Origin: Microglena sp. YARC
Taxonomy: Eukaryota > Chlorophyta > Chlorophyceae > Chlamydomonadales > Chlamydomonadaceae
Reading direction: 5' to 3'
DNA: 64,000 bases
Assembly (NCBI GenBank): GCA_022414725.1
Contig: CM039463.1
Location: forward strand, 40,114,756 to 40,178,755
This document shows positions 15,001 through 27,470 of the stretch, in pieces. The stretch's first letter is position 1, and every line of letters starts with the position of its first letter. Under the pieces are notes generated by a model, which was given only the letters and a program-made list of their open reading frames with translations, was not told the DNA's origin and ran no database searches. The translations under genes were made by a program, and so were the position numbers.

Positions 15001-18000
15001 TAACAGTAGTATAAAACGCATGTAACAGTAGTATAAACGCATGTAACAGGAGTATAAACGCATGTAACAGTAGTATAAACGCATGTAACAGGTATAAACG
15101 CATGTAACAGTAGTATAAACGCATGTAACAGTAGTATAAACGCATGTAACAGTAGTTATAAACGCATGTAACAGTAGTATAACGCATAACAGGAGTATAA
15201 ACGCATGTAACAGTAGTATAAACGCATGTAACAGTAGTATAAACGCATGTAACAGTAGTATAGCATGTAACAGTAGCATGTAACAGTAGTTAAACGCATG
15301 TAACAGTAGTATAAACGCATGTTAGTATAAATGTAACGCATTGTAACAGTAGTATAAACGCATGTAACAGTAGTATAAACGCATGTAACAGTAGTATAAA
15401 CGCATGTAACAGTAGTATAAACGCATGTAACAGTAGTATAAAAACGCATGTAACAGTAGTATAAACGCATGTAACAGTAGTATAAACGCATATAAACGCA
15501 TGTAACAGTAGTATAACGCATAAACGCATGTAACAGGAGTATAAACGCATGTAACAGTAGTATAAACGCATGTAACAGTAGTATAAACGCATGTAACAGT
15601 AGTATAAACGCATGTAACAGGAGTATAAACGCATGTAACAGTAGTATAAACGCATGTAACAGTAGTAAACGCATGTAACAGTATAGTAACAGGCTAAACG
15701 CATGTAACAGTAGTATAAACGCATGTAACAGTAGTATAAACGCAATGTAACAGTAGTATAAACGCATGTAACAGTAGTATAAACGCATGTAACAGTAGTA
15801 TAAACGCATTGTAACAGGAGTATAAACGCATGTAACAGGAGTATAAACGCATGTAACAGTAGTATAAACGCATGTAACAGTATAGTATAAAACGCATGTA
15901 ACAGTAGTATAAACGCATGTAACAGTAGTATAAACGCATGTAACAGTAGTATAAATGAACGCATGTAACAGTAGTATAAACGCATGTAACAGTAGTATAA
16001 ACGCATGTAACAGTAGTATAAACGCATGTAACAGTAGTATAAACGCATGTAACAGTAGTATAAACGCATGTAACAGTAGTATAAACGCATGTAACAGTAG
16101 TATAAACGCATGTAACAGTATATAACGCATGTAACAGGTATAAACGCATGTAACAGTAGTATAAACGCATGTAACAGTATAGATATAAACGCATGTAACA
16201 GTAGTATAAACGCATGTAACAAGTAGTATAAACGCATGTAACAGTAGTATAAACGCATGTAACAGTAGTATAAACGCATGTAACAGTAGTATAAACGCAT
16301 GTAACAGTAGTATATAAACGCATGTAAAACATGTAACAGTAGTATAAAAACGCATTAACAGAGTAGTAACGCATGTAACAGGAGTATAAACGTATAGTAA
16401 AACGCATGTAACAGTAGTAATAGTAAAACGCATGTAACAGTAGTATAAACGCATGTAACAGTAGTATAAACGCATGTAACAGTAGTATAAACGCATGTAA
16501 CAGTAGTATAACGCATGTAACAGGTAGTAGCATAACAGTAGTATAAACGCATGTAACAGTAGTATAAACGCATGTAACAGTAGTATAAACGCATGTAACA
16601 GTAGTATAAACGCATGTAACAGTAGTATAAACGCATGTAACAGTAGTATAAACGCATGTAACAGTAGTATAAACGCATGTAACAGTAGTATAAACGCATG
16701 TAACAGTAGATACATGTAACAGTAGTATAAACGCATGTAACAGTAGTATAAACGCATGTAACAGGAGTATAAACGCATGTAACAGTAGTTACACGCATGT
16801 AACAGTAGTATAAACGCATGTAACAGTAAGTATAAACGCATGTAACAGGAGTATAAACGTAACATAGTATAAACGCATGTAACAGGAGTATAAACGCATG
16901 TAACAGTAGTATAAACGCATGTAACAGTAGTATAAACGCATGTAACAGTAGTATAAACGCATGTAACAGTAGTATAAACGCATGTAACAGTAGTATAAAA
17001 CGCATGTAACAGGAGTATAAACGCATGTAACAGGAGTATAAAACGCATGTAACAGTAGTATAAACGCATGTAACAGTAGTATAAACGCATGTTACGTAGT
17101 ATAAACGCAATGTAACAGGAGTATAAACGCATGTAACAGTAGTATATAACGCATGTAACAGTAGTATAAACGCATGTAACAGTAGTATAAAACGCATGTA
17201 ACAGTAAGTATAAACGCATGTAACAGTAGTATAAACGCATGTAAACAGAGTAGTATAAACGCATGTAACAGTAGTAATAAACGCATGTAACAGGAGTATA
17301 AACGCATGTAACAGTAGTATAAACGCATGTAAACAGTAGTATAAACGCATGTAACAGTAGTATAAACGCATGTAACAGGAGTATAAACGCATGTAACAGG
17401 AGTATAAACGCATGTAACAGTAGTATAAACGCATGTAACAGTAGTATAAACGCAATGTAACAAGTATAAACGCATGTAACAGAGTATAAACGCATGTAAC
17501 AGGAGTATAAACGCATGTAACAAAGTATAAACGCATGTAACAGGAGTATAAACGCATGTAACAGTATAAACGCATGTAACATAAATAAGTAAAACGCATG
17601 TAACAGTAGTATAAACGCATGTAACAGGTAGTATAAACGCATGTAACAGGAGTATAAACGCATGTAACAGTAGTATAAACGCATGTAACAGGAGTATAAA
17701 CGCATGTAACAGTAGTATAAACGCATGTAACAGTAGTATAAACGCATGTAACAGTAGTATAAACGCATGTAACAGGAGTATAAACGCATGTAACAGTAGT
17801 ATAAACGCATGTAACAGTAGTATAAACGCATGTAACAGGAGTATAAACGCATGTAACAGTAGTATAAACGCATGTAACAGTAGTATAAACGCATGTAACA
17901 GTAGTAGTAAACGCATGTAACAGTAGTATAAACGCATGTAACAGTAGTATAAACGCATGTAACAGTAGTAGCATATAAACGCATGTAACAGTAGTATAAA

Positions 18001-20437
18001 CGCATGTAACAGTAGTATAAACGCGCATGTAACAGTAGTATAAACGCATGTACGCATGTAACAGGAGTATAAACGCATGTAACAGTAGTATAAACGCATG
18101 TAACAGTAGTATAAACGCATGTAACAGTAGTATAAAACGCATGTAACAGTAGTATAAACGCATTGTAACAGTAGTATAAACGCATGTAACAGGAGTATAA
18201 ACGCATGTAACAGTAGTATAAACGCATGTAACAGTAGTATAAACGCATGTAACAGTAGTATAAACGCATGTAACAGTAGTATAAACGCATGTAACAGTAG
18301 TATAAATACGCATGTAACACAGTAGTATAAACGCATGTAACAGTAGTATAAACGCATGTAACAGTTAGTATAAAACGCATGTAACAGTAGTATAAACGCA
18401 TGTAACAGTAGTATAAACGCATGTAACAGTAGTATAAACGCATGTAACAGTAGTATAAACGCATGTAACAGTAGTATAAACGCATGTAACAGTAGTATAA
18501 ACGCATGTAACAGTAGTATAAACGCATGTAACAGTAGTATAAAACGCATGTAACAGTAGTATAAACGCATGTAACAGTAGTATAAACGCATGTAACAGTA
18601 GTATAAAACGCATGTAACAGTAGTATAAACGCATGTAACAGGAGTATAAACGCATGTAACAGGAGTATAAACGCATGTAATAGTATAAACTGTAAAACAT
18701 GTAACAGTATAAACGCATGTAACAGTAGTAATAAACGCATGTAACAGTAGTGTAAACGCATGTAACAGTAGTATAAACGCATGTAACAGTAGTATAACGC
18801 ATGTAACAGTAGTATAAACGCATGTAACAGTAGTACGCCATGTAACAGTAGTATAAAACGCATGTAACAGTAGTATAAACGCATTTAACAGTAGTATAAA
18901 CCATGTAACAGTAATAAACGCATGTAACAGTAGTATAACGCATGTAACAGTAGTATAAACGCATGTAACAGTAGTATAAACGCATGTATGTATAGGCATG
19001 TATATAAACGCATGTAACAGGATATAAACGCATGTAACAGTAGTATAAACGCATGTAACAGTAGTATAAACGCATGTAACAGGAGTATAAACGCATTAAC
19101 AGTAGTATAAACGCATGTAGTAACAGTAGTAAACGCACGTAACAGTAGTATAAACGCATGTAACAGTAGTATAAACGCATGTAACAGTAGTATAAACGCA
19201 TGTAACAGTAGTATAAACGCATGTAACAGTAGTATAAACGCATGTAACAGTAGTATAAACGCATGTAACAGTAGTATAAACGCATGTAACAGGAGTATAA
19301 ACGCATGTAACAGTAGTATAACGCATGTAACAGTAGTATAAACGCATGTAACAGTAGTATAAACGCATGTAACAGTAGTATAAACGCATGTAACAGTAGT
19401 ATAAAACGCATGTAACAGGAGTATACGCATGTAACAGTAGTATAAACGCATGTAACAGTAGTATAAACGCATGTAACCAGTAGTATAAACGTGTAACAAG
19501 TAATAAACGCATGTAACAGTAAGTTAAAAACGCATGTAACAGAGTATAAAAACGCATGTAACAGTAGTATAAACGCATGTAACAGTAGTATAAACGCATG
19601 TAAAGGAGTATTAAACGCATGTAACAGGAGTATAAACCATGTAACAGTAGTATAAACGCATGTAACAGTAGTATAAACGCATGTAACAGTAGTATAAACG
19701 CAGTAACAGGAGTATAAACGCATGTAACAGTAGTATAAACCATGTAACAGTAGTATAAACGCATGTAACAGTAGTATAAACGCATGTAACAGTAGTATAA
19801 ACGCATGTAACAGTAGTATAAACGCATGTAACAGTAGTATAAACGCATGTAACAGGAGTATAAACGCATGTAACAGTAGTATAAACGCATGTAAACAGTT
19901 AGAGTATAAAACGCATGTACAGTTAGTATAAACGCATGTAAAACAATAGTATAAACGCATGTAACAGTAGTATAAACGCATGTAACAGTAGTAACAGGTA
20001 AACGCATGTAACAGAGTATACGCATGTAACAGTAGTATAAACGCATGTAACAGTAGTATAAACGCATGTAACAGTAGTATAAACGCATGTAACAGTAGTA
20101 TAAAACGCATGTAACAGTAGTATAAACGCATGTAACATAGTATAAACGCATGTAACAGTGTAACAGTAAACGCATGTAACAGTAGTATAAACGCATGTAA
20201 CCAGTAGTATAAACGCATGTAACAGTAGTATATAACGCATGTAACAGTAGTATAAACGCATGTAAACAGTATTGTAACAGTAGTATAAACGCATGTAACA
20301 GAGTATAAACGCATGTAGACAGTAGTAGTATAAACGCATAACAGGATATAAACGCATGTAACATAATAAACGCATTAAGTCGGAGTTAAAACTCAGTAGT
20401 ATATCGCAGGTAACAGATAATAAACGCATGTGCTATA
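1..20437 (+). repeat. 21-bp satellite array A
   Basis: Near-continuous head-to-tail array of a 21-bp unit, read on the plus strand as TATAAACGCATG followed by TAACAGTAG. By length this is about 970 units. The commonest variant replaces CAGTAG with CAGGAG. One-base indels and short partial units are frequent, especially around 4.7-5.4, 7.8-8.3, 9.8-10.3 and 18.6-20.4 kb, whereas 1-2.6 kb is very uniform. The array runs off the left edge of the window and decays at its right end. The minus strand of the unit has no stop codon in any frame, which creates long meaningless open frames. I see no gene inside. Confidence 0.98.
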
Positions 20438-20839
20438 AACGCACCCCATGTTATATGTAAGTAGTAAATAATGTACAAACTATGCAACCCCCGTACTTTT
20501 TTACTGTATATTGAAAAAATAAATAGGAATGTCGATCCAGACGTTTTGTGATCGATATTACTAATACCCAGACCGAAGTACGATACCCTTCATTTGGATT
20601 CGCCCGTTACACCATTATACAACCCCCTTTATCCCATTGTACGATACCTACCCCAGAAATATATCTGGATTGTAGTAGAATTTTTACCTCTGAATCATAC
20701 CCGGATTCTAGGAGAATTTTTTTCCCCCCGAACTGGACTTCTATCTGTTACTGATCCGAGTTCGATTCATACCTCTCCTTTTATTTGAACTGATACGTAT
20801 CCGGTGAAACACTAAGGTATCCTATTGACCGAAGCAGTC
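20438..20839. other. AT-rich flank of array A, no gene
   Basis: About 400 bp between the satellite and the 187-bp repeats. From 20640 to 20780 it holds a few degenerate copies of a motif resembling GGATTCTAGTAGAATT followed by a T/C run. The same motif type returns at 26.2-26.36 kb at the other end of the inter-array island. The short open frames here show no recognisable protein. Confidence 0.6.
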
Positions 20840-22430
20840 GTAACCTTTCTCCAAACTTGTTAAAATACTCTTTGACTCTTGGCTGTGGCTCAGATTAAAT
20901 AATACCAAAAATGTACCAAGTATTGAGCCCAACCATGGAGGCAGGGTTAAGTAATAAGCCAAGAACATGCCTTGTTACTTGCTATGGGTGGAACACAGGA
21001 TAATCCCGTTGACCATCGGTGTAACCTTTATCCAAACTTGTTCTCCACTATTATCCTGTTTGCTGTAAGTCAGATTAAATATAACAAACGACTTCCAAAG
21101 CCTTGGGACGAAACAATGGAGGCAGGGTGAGTTATAAGCCAAGAACATGCCTTGTTACTTGCCTCTGGGTGTTAACAAACGGGTAATCCCGTAGACCAAC
21201 ACAGTCGTAACCTTTCACCAGACTTTATCTCTACTCTTTCCCTCTTGCCTGTAGCTCAGATTGAATAAAACCTACCGACTTACCAGCTTGGGACGAACCA
21301 CGGAGGCAGGGTAAGTTAAGTTATAAGTCAAGATCGTGCCTTGTTACTTGCTCTGGGTGTAACACAGGGTAATCTTGGTGACCGACGCAGCAGTAACCTT
21401 TCTCCAAACTTTATCTCTACTCTTTTACCTCTTGACATAGCTGATATTAAATAAAACCTAAAGAATTAACAAGTCTTGGGTCGAACCATGAAGTCAGGGT
21501 GAGTTATAAGTCAAGATCGTGCCTTGTTACTTGCTCTGGTGTAACACAGGGTAATCTTGTCGACAGACGCAGTGCAGTGGTAACCTTTCTCCAAAACTTT
21601 TCTATACTTGTTTCTTGTTGGATGTAAATCATATTAAATTATATAAAACGACTTCCAATGTTCTTGGTCGAACCATGGAGGCAGGGTTAAGTAATAAAAC
21701 CAAGAAACAATGCCTTGTTACTTGCTATGGGTGGAACACGGAAAAATCCCGTCGACCATCGTTGTCGTAACCTTTCTCCGAACTTGTTCTCCACTATTAT
21801 CCTGTTTGCTGTAAGTCAGATTAAATAATAACAAACGTCTTCCAAAGTCTTGGGACGAACCATGGAGAGCGGGTGGAATTATAAGCCAAGAACATGCCTT
21901 GTTACTTGCTCTGGGTGTAACAACGGGTAATCCGTAGACCAACGCAGTCGTAACCTTCCACCCAGACTGTATCTCTAATCTTTCCCTCTTGGGCTGTAGC
22001 TCAGATTAAATAAAACCAACGACTTATCCAAGTCTTGGGACGAACCACGGAGGCAGGTTTAGTTAAGTTATAAGTCAAGATCGTGCCTGTTACTTGCTCT
22101 GAGTGTAACACAGGGTAATCTTGTTGACCGACGCAGTGTATCCTTTCTCCAAACTTGTTCTATACTCTTTTCTTGTTGGATGTAAATCCATACTAAAAAT
22201 TATATAAAATCGACTCCAAAGTTCTTGTACGAACATGGAGGGCAGGGTTAGTTTGAGTTATAAGTCAAGGCATGCCTTGTTACTTGCTCTGGGTGTAACA
22301 CAGGGTAAATCCTGCAACTGATGCAGTCGTAATCTTTCTCCAAAGTCATAACCTGTTCTACACTCTAGTTCTTCTTGGATTTAGCTCAGAATAAATAATA
22401 TCTAACGACCTACCAAAGAGAAAGAGAAAT
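20840..22430. repeat. ~187-bp tandem repeat, nine copies
   Basis: The anchor GTAACCTTTCTCC recurs, with changes, at about 20840, 21021, 21207, 21393, 21580, 21767, 21950, 22138 and 22329, a spacing of 181-191 bp. Each unit also carries a CGAACCATGGAGGCAGGG box and a CTTGTTACTTGCTCTGG box. Copies are clearly diverged from one another, so this is an old array. No coding potential is shared between copies. Confidence 0.9.
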
Positions 22431-22443
22431 ATTTGGAAATATT

Positions 22444-22773
22444 TTGACATTGTCGGATGACGGATTACTTGGGCAAGGTTCTAGGACACAATCTTGGGTT
22501 ATAACTTCCCTATGCCTCAATGATTTGAGCCAAGACGTGCATGTGTTAGATAATAATTTTTATCTGAGCATTGCGTCCCAAGAGGAACAGCAAGCAAGCG
22601 ACACGGAAGAACCCTTTATCAGTCACCGGCAGGGGGGTTCAAAAGTTAAGAAAGGAGCTACTAGCAGCCAAATAAAGATACAAAACATTCAACAACTTTT
22701 GCGAAGGACATTGACTGTTGCGATGCTGATAACTCTTGTCATGCGCACTCCAACTATGACCCAAATGTTTTAG
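22444..22773 (+). CDS. Unrecognised 109-codon open frame
   Basis: An ATG-initiated open frame directly after the 187-bp repeats. The predicted product is polar in the middle (a stretch rich in Glu, Gln, Ser and Lys) and has a hydrophobic, methionine-rich end. I recognise no domain. It could be a fragment of a gene or a chance frame. No intron signals or neighbouring exons support it. Confidence 0.15.
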   Translation: MTLSDDGLLGQGSRTQSWVITSLCLNDLSQDVHVLDNNFYLSIASQEEQQASDTEEPFISHRQGGSKVKKGATSSQIKIQNIQQLLRRTLTVAMLITLVMRTPTMTQMF

Positions 22774-22809
22774 TGGAGGTGCCCGGTTTTGTTCAGACGC
22801 CTCGACGGA

Positions 22810-22915
22810 GGCACGGAGAGACAGACAGAGACGGAGAGACGAGGAGAGAGACACGGGAGGAACTTAGGGCTTCATCGGATGATAGGATTACGTGCCCCCC
22901 CCCCCCCAACCCTCC
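22810..22915. repeat. GA-rich tract and poly-C run
   Basis: An imperfect GAGA/CAGA purine tract (about 22815-22860) followed by a run of about 15 C residues near 22895. Simple-sequence DNA only. Confidence 0.7.
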
Positions 22916-22996
22916 TGCGTCCTAGCTGTCAACTGAGATTTTCGAAGGTGCGCTCGCGTACTGCCATACTGCCTAAGCATTTAGTCGACCAACGGC

Positions 22997-23250
22997 TCCT
23001 CTTCTTCTTTGTTTCTAGCGTTCTCTTCTCTATTGCCACTACTGCTCTGCTCCCGCACAAAGTCGCTGTCTTTCAACCATATAACTAGTTTGGCCGTGCT
23101 TCCGCAGCCACAGCAGTTTCACTCCTAGTATGTCAACCTACACGCGCTACCTCCCTTCCTTCTTCATAGCGTTCGCTTCTCAATTGCCACTACTTTTTCC
23201 CTCCCACACAAAGCCGCTGTCTTTAAAACCATACTACCGGCTTGACCATA
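22997..23250. repeat. Diverged tandem duplication, ~153-bp spacing
   Basis: A block containing TAGCGTTC, CTATTGCCACTACT, CACAAAGTCGCTGTCTTT and AACCATA at about 22997-23098 is repeated, diverged, at about 23150-23250. Both copies lie on the plus strand. No protein is recognisable in either copy. Confidence 0.65.
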
Positions 23251-23519
23251 ATCAATGCGCGCTCGATCAGTTCACAGCTTTACTTGGGCGAATGCCATGC
23301 TTCCAGCCGAGGTGATTGATTTTTGCGATTGAGGGTTGCTGATGGAAAGGAGGGTTCGAATGTCGTCAGGTAGCTAGTGCGCAGATTTGAATGTCGAAGG
23401 TTTAACTCGCAGGCTGAATCTCGCTGGTGATCTTTCTTGCCTGATTTCCTGCCGATCGTTTTCTGATGCGTAAACAAATCATGCAAACGACACGATCAAA
23501 TGCCTCATGATGTCCATAC

Positions 23520-23655
23520 ACGGTAGCCTCCCTGCCTCCCTGTTTGACAAATGCTAAGCCTGCATGCCTGCCTGCATGCTTGCCCGCTTACGTACCTGCC
23601 TGCCAGCTTGAAACCTCACTGCTTGCCTGCGTACCCTGCCTGCCTCGCCGCTTCA
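23520..23655. repeat. CCTG-rich degenerate microsatellite
   Basis: Irregular repeats of TGCCTGCC and TGCATGCC. Simple-sequence DNA; nothing else visible. Confidence 0.7.
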
Positions 23656-23797
23656 GGTGACAGGCCTTGCTTCTGCTGAGAAGACTGCCTTAATACTGAT
23701 GCTTAATTCATGATAATTGCTTGCATGTGAAGGACATGAGTGAACTTCACTTGTCATCAACACCTAATTGACCGTGTTCCTTTTTGTGCTGCTGCAG

Positions 23798-23929
23798 ATG
23801 GAGCGTCTTGTTAATGCACCTAGCTCTGGAGAAGAGCTACTGCTTTCAGGGCTCACTGATGGCCAAGATCTATCATGTTCTTGAATGTGGATGCACAATG
23901 GAACACGATCAGTGATGAAACTGTCCTAA
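23798..23929 (+). other. Possible orphan exon
   Basis: Bounded by a good 3' splice site (a T-rich stretch then GTGCTGCTGCAG) and a good 5' splice site (CTAAGTAAGT). A 32-codon frame (23814-23912) lies inside, but no protein family is recognisable. A near-copy of the same acceptor (GTGCTGCTTGCAG then ATGGAG) occurs at about 25210-25230. It may be a relic of an otherwise lost gene. Confidence 0.25.
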
Positions 23930-23984
23930 GTAAGTACTCATGCTATTTTCATGATAATTACTTGCAAGTGATACGAGCTGTCAC

Positions 23985-25190
23985 TACCCTTGCCCTTGTT
24001 TCTTTCTAATTCCTTGCCTATGTCTTTGCCTTTGTCTCTTTCTCTGTGTACACTTGCTCTGTATCTGCGTTACCTGCTTTGTCACATCACAGTCACTGCA
24101 GCTGTCTATTTCTCTACCACTATCTCCTTTTCTCTGTCTGCCATGTCAGTTTCCCTCCCCTTGTCTATGTCTCGGCTACTAATTCCGCCTATGTCTCTGT
24201 CTGCACTTCCCTTGTCTCTGTCACTGCCCTTGCCTTTGTCTATTTTTCTGTATATGTTCACGTCTCCGTCTTTGACCCTGCATCTGATTCATGTCATTAA
24301 ACTCTGTCTATCTTTTCCTTCGTCTCTGCCCTTGCCTCTTTATATTTCTGTCTATGCCTATCTGTCTATGTCAGCTTCTGTCAGTTGCTAATGTATCTGT
24401 GTTTATTCCTCTGCCTGTGTCCATTGTCACTGTCACTAGCTAATCGATTTCTGTACCTATCAGTGCTTCTGTTCTGCTGCCATGTCATAGCCCTAACCTC
24501 TGTCTATGTCTAGCCTTTGTTACCGCCTCAGTCTTGTTGCCGTTGCGTTTCCCTTGTCTCTGTCACTGCCCTTGCCTTTGTCTATTTTCTGTATATGTTT
24601 CACGCATCCGTCTTTTGACCCTGCATCTGACTTTGTCGAGTACCTTTGTCTATGTCTTGCCTTTGTCTCTTAATATTATATATGTCTTTGCTATCTTCTA
24701 TTTCAAGCCTTTGTCACTTGCTCTGTATTGTGTTACTTCCTCTGCCTGTGTCATGTCACTGTTAAACACTACCGCTGTCTATTTCTGTACCTCTATCAGT
24801 GCTTCTGTCTCCGTCTGCCATGTCAATTGCCCTAACCTCTCGTCTATGTCTCTGCCTTTTGTTACCCCTCTGTCTCTGTTGCGCTTTCCCTTGTAATCTG
24901 TCACTGGCTTGCGTTGTCGAAATTTCGTGTTTCTGTATATGTTCTCATCTCCGTCTAGTCCCCTGCCACTGCTGTCATTACATTGTTCTAACTACTAGGG
25001 CCTCTTACCGCACTCCACCTAGGTTTAGGTCTATGTTGTCTATGCTTCTGTTCTTGCTCTGTATCTGTGTTACTGCCTCTGTCTCTTGTCTCTGTCACTG
25101 TCACTACTGCTGTCTATTTCTCTACCCCTATCTACTGTCTCTGTTCTGTCTGCCCACTGTGTCACTGCCCTTGCATTTGTCTATCAGCGA
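23985..25190. repeat. CT-rich low-complexity block
   Basis: About 1.2 kb of degenerate pyrimidine-rich repeats built from words such as CTCTGTCTATGTCTCTG and CTTGCCTTTGTC. Plus-strand open frames here encode only Leu/Ser/Pro/Cys-rich low-complexity peptides and are not credible genes. Confidence 0.85.
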
Positions 25191-25244
25191 CACTAATTTG
25201 TGTTCTTTTTGTGCTGCTTGCAGATGGAGTGCTGGCATCTGCAC

Positions 25245-25700
25245 ACATGGATTGTCCGGGTCGTCATCACTAGTGTCAGGGTGTTGGGGTCTATGTCATC
25301 ACTATGAGTGTCATGGGGTTTGGAAGTTTGTGACATCATAGTGACATTGGTGTTGGGGGTTTAATGTACTTATCATAGTGTCCATGGGGTGTTGGGGGTT
25401 ATGTCATCACTAATGTCATAGGGTGTTGGGGGTTTAGTGTCATCACTAGTGTCATGGGGTGCTTGGGGGTTTATGTCATCACTAGTGACATGGGTGTTGG
25501 GGTCTACGTCATCACTACAGTCATGGGGTGTTGGGGGTTTATGTCATCACTAGTGTCATGGGGTGTTGGGGTTATTGATGTCAACACTAGTGCATGGCGG
25601 TGTTGGGGGTCTATGTCTTCACTAGTGACCGCATGGGGTATTGGGGTCTATGTCAGACACAGTCATGGGTTGTTGGGGGTCTATTGTCGTTACTAGTTTT
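25245..25700. repeat. ~36-bp minisatellite
   Basis: About twelve imperfect units of 34-42 bp, each with GTCATCACTAGTGTCATGGG followed by GTGTTGGGGGT and CTAT. Guanine clusters recur on the plus strand. No coding role is evident. Confidence 0.9.
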
Positions 25701-25805
25701 TAAATAAATCGATTATTACAATCCTCTTCAATTAGGGTTTCATCCATTGCCATCCTATTATGTAACATTAGATGTTCCCCATTGCCATGTTTGCCCCACT
25801 TATAT

Positions 25806-25831
25806 AATATATATATATATATATACTATAT

Positions 25832-25864
<33 letters not shown>

Positions 25865-25866
25865 TC
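25806..25866. repeat. TA microsatellite
   Basis: Alternating TA run with two short interruptions. Confidence 0.95.
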
Positions 25867-25959
25867 TCTATTATTTATGCATATTATTATTTATTATTTA
25901 ATTATATCTTCAGTGAAGCACTGCTCCTACCGACCCCATGAATTGTACCGATTATAGTA

Positions 25960-26370
25960 AGATTCCTTGCCCCAGAATTATACCCTGAATCGAAGAATTC
26001 CCCCAAAATTTACCCCCAAATTCACCAGAATATCCCCCAAATTTGCCCAATTTAAACCCCAGAATCTCCCTGAATTTCCCCCAAATTCACCCGGAATCCC
26101 CCCAAACTTTGCCTTTTTATGTCCCCAGGAATCCCCCTGAATTTCCCCCAAATTCACATAAATCCCCAAATTTGCCCAATTGATTCCCCGAGAATTCTCC
26201 AGAATTCTTGACCCCAGAATTCTACCCGAATTGTTTTTTTTTGTTTTTTAGTATAATTCTTACCCCATAATTAAACAAAATACCGATTCTAGTAGAATTA
26301 TTCCCCCATAATTCTACACGGATTCTTGTAGGATTCTTACACCAGAATCCTACTAGGGTAATATACTAGG
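25960..26370. repeat. Degenerate CCCC/AATT repeats
   Basis: Irregular units with runs of C separated by AATT or AAATT (for example CCCCCAAATTTGCCC and CCCCAGAATTC). The last part (26260-26360) has GATTCTAGTAGAATT-type motifs like those at 20.65-20.75 kb. Confidence 0.75.
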
Positions 26371-26570
26371 GCTAGTATATTGGGTTAGATACAAAATTTG
26401 ACGGTTTACGACACCAATTGATGGTTTACTACCCTATCGTATTATCATTTACTACCTTATCGTATAAAAAAATACGACCGTTCTGCAACACAAACAACCC
26501 ATGGGATCGGAATAAATAAATACTAGTCAAAATGGGGTATAGTAGAATCGAGTTTAATTCATAGTGTTAA

Positions 26571-27470
26571 CATTAGTATCAACGCATGTAACAAGAGTAT
26601 AAACGCATGTAACAGGAGTATAAACGCATGTAATAGGAGTATAAACGCATGTAACAGCAGTAGTATAATACGCAGCAACATTAGTATAAACGCGCTGTAA
26701 ACAGGTAGTATAAAACGCATGTAACAGTAGTATAAAACGATGTACAGGAGTATAAAACGCATGTAACAGGAGTATAAAACGCATGTAACAGTAGGAAAAT
26801 ACTTATTTGCATCTTAATAGTAGTATAACGCGCGGCTTTTACGCATGTAACAGTAAGTATAAACGCCTTATGTAACATGTGAGTATCTAAACGCATGTAA
26901 CATGAGTATAAACGCACATGTAACATGAGTATAAAACGCATGTAACAGTACGTCAGACACGCATGTTGGTGTGAACAGTTAGTAGACACGCATGTAACAT
27001 AGTATTAAGTATAAAACGCATGTAACAGTAGTATACAACGCATCGTATCAGTAGTAGTGCATGTTAGTGTTAGTAGTGTAGTGTAGTGTAGCGCATGTAA
27101 AGTAGTATAAAAAACGCAATGTAAACAGTAGTAGTGCATGTAGGTGTAGTGTAGTTGCATGTAGTGTAGTGTAGTGCATATCGTGTTAGTGCATGTAACA
27201 GTAGTATAAACGCATGATAACAGTAGTATAAAACATGCTAACATTAGTATAAATAACCGCATGTAAAACAGTAGTATATATCGTGTTAACATGCAGCGAG
27301 TAATAAACGATGTAATCATGAACAGAGTAACCCATAGTAGTAGTCATGTAGTGTTAGTTGTAGTGTATCCAATATAGTGTATCTGCCAACGCATGTAACA
27401 GTAGTATACCCACGCATGTAACAGCAATAGTATAAACGCATGTAACAGGAGTATAAAGCGGGGCATTATA
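26571..27470 (+). repeat. Decayed 21-bp satellite patch
   Basis: Scattered units of the 21-bp satellite (GTATAAACGCATGTAACAG and variants), many with insertions, substitutions or partial loss. A derived TGTAGTGTAGTGCATG variant appears at 27055-27190. The orientation matches the large arrays, so this is probably a remnant linking them. Confidence 0.9.

Noticed and set aside
23990..25341. Several plus-strand frames rich in Ser, Leu, Pro and Cys
   Set aside because: Translate CT-rich low-complexity repeats only.
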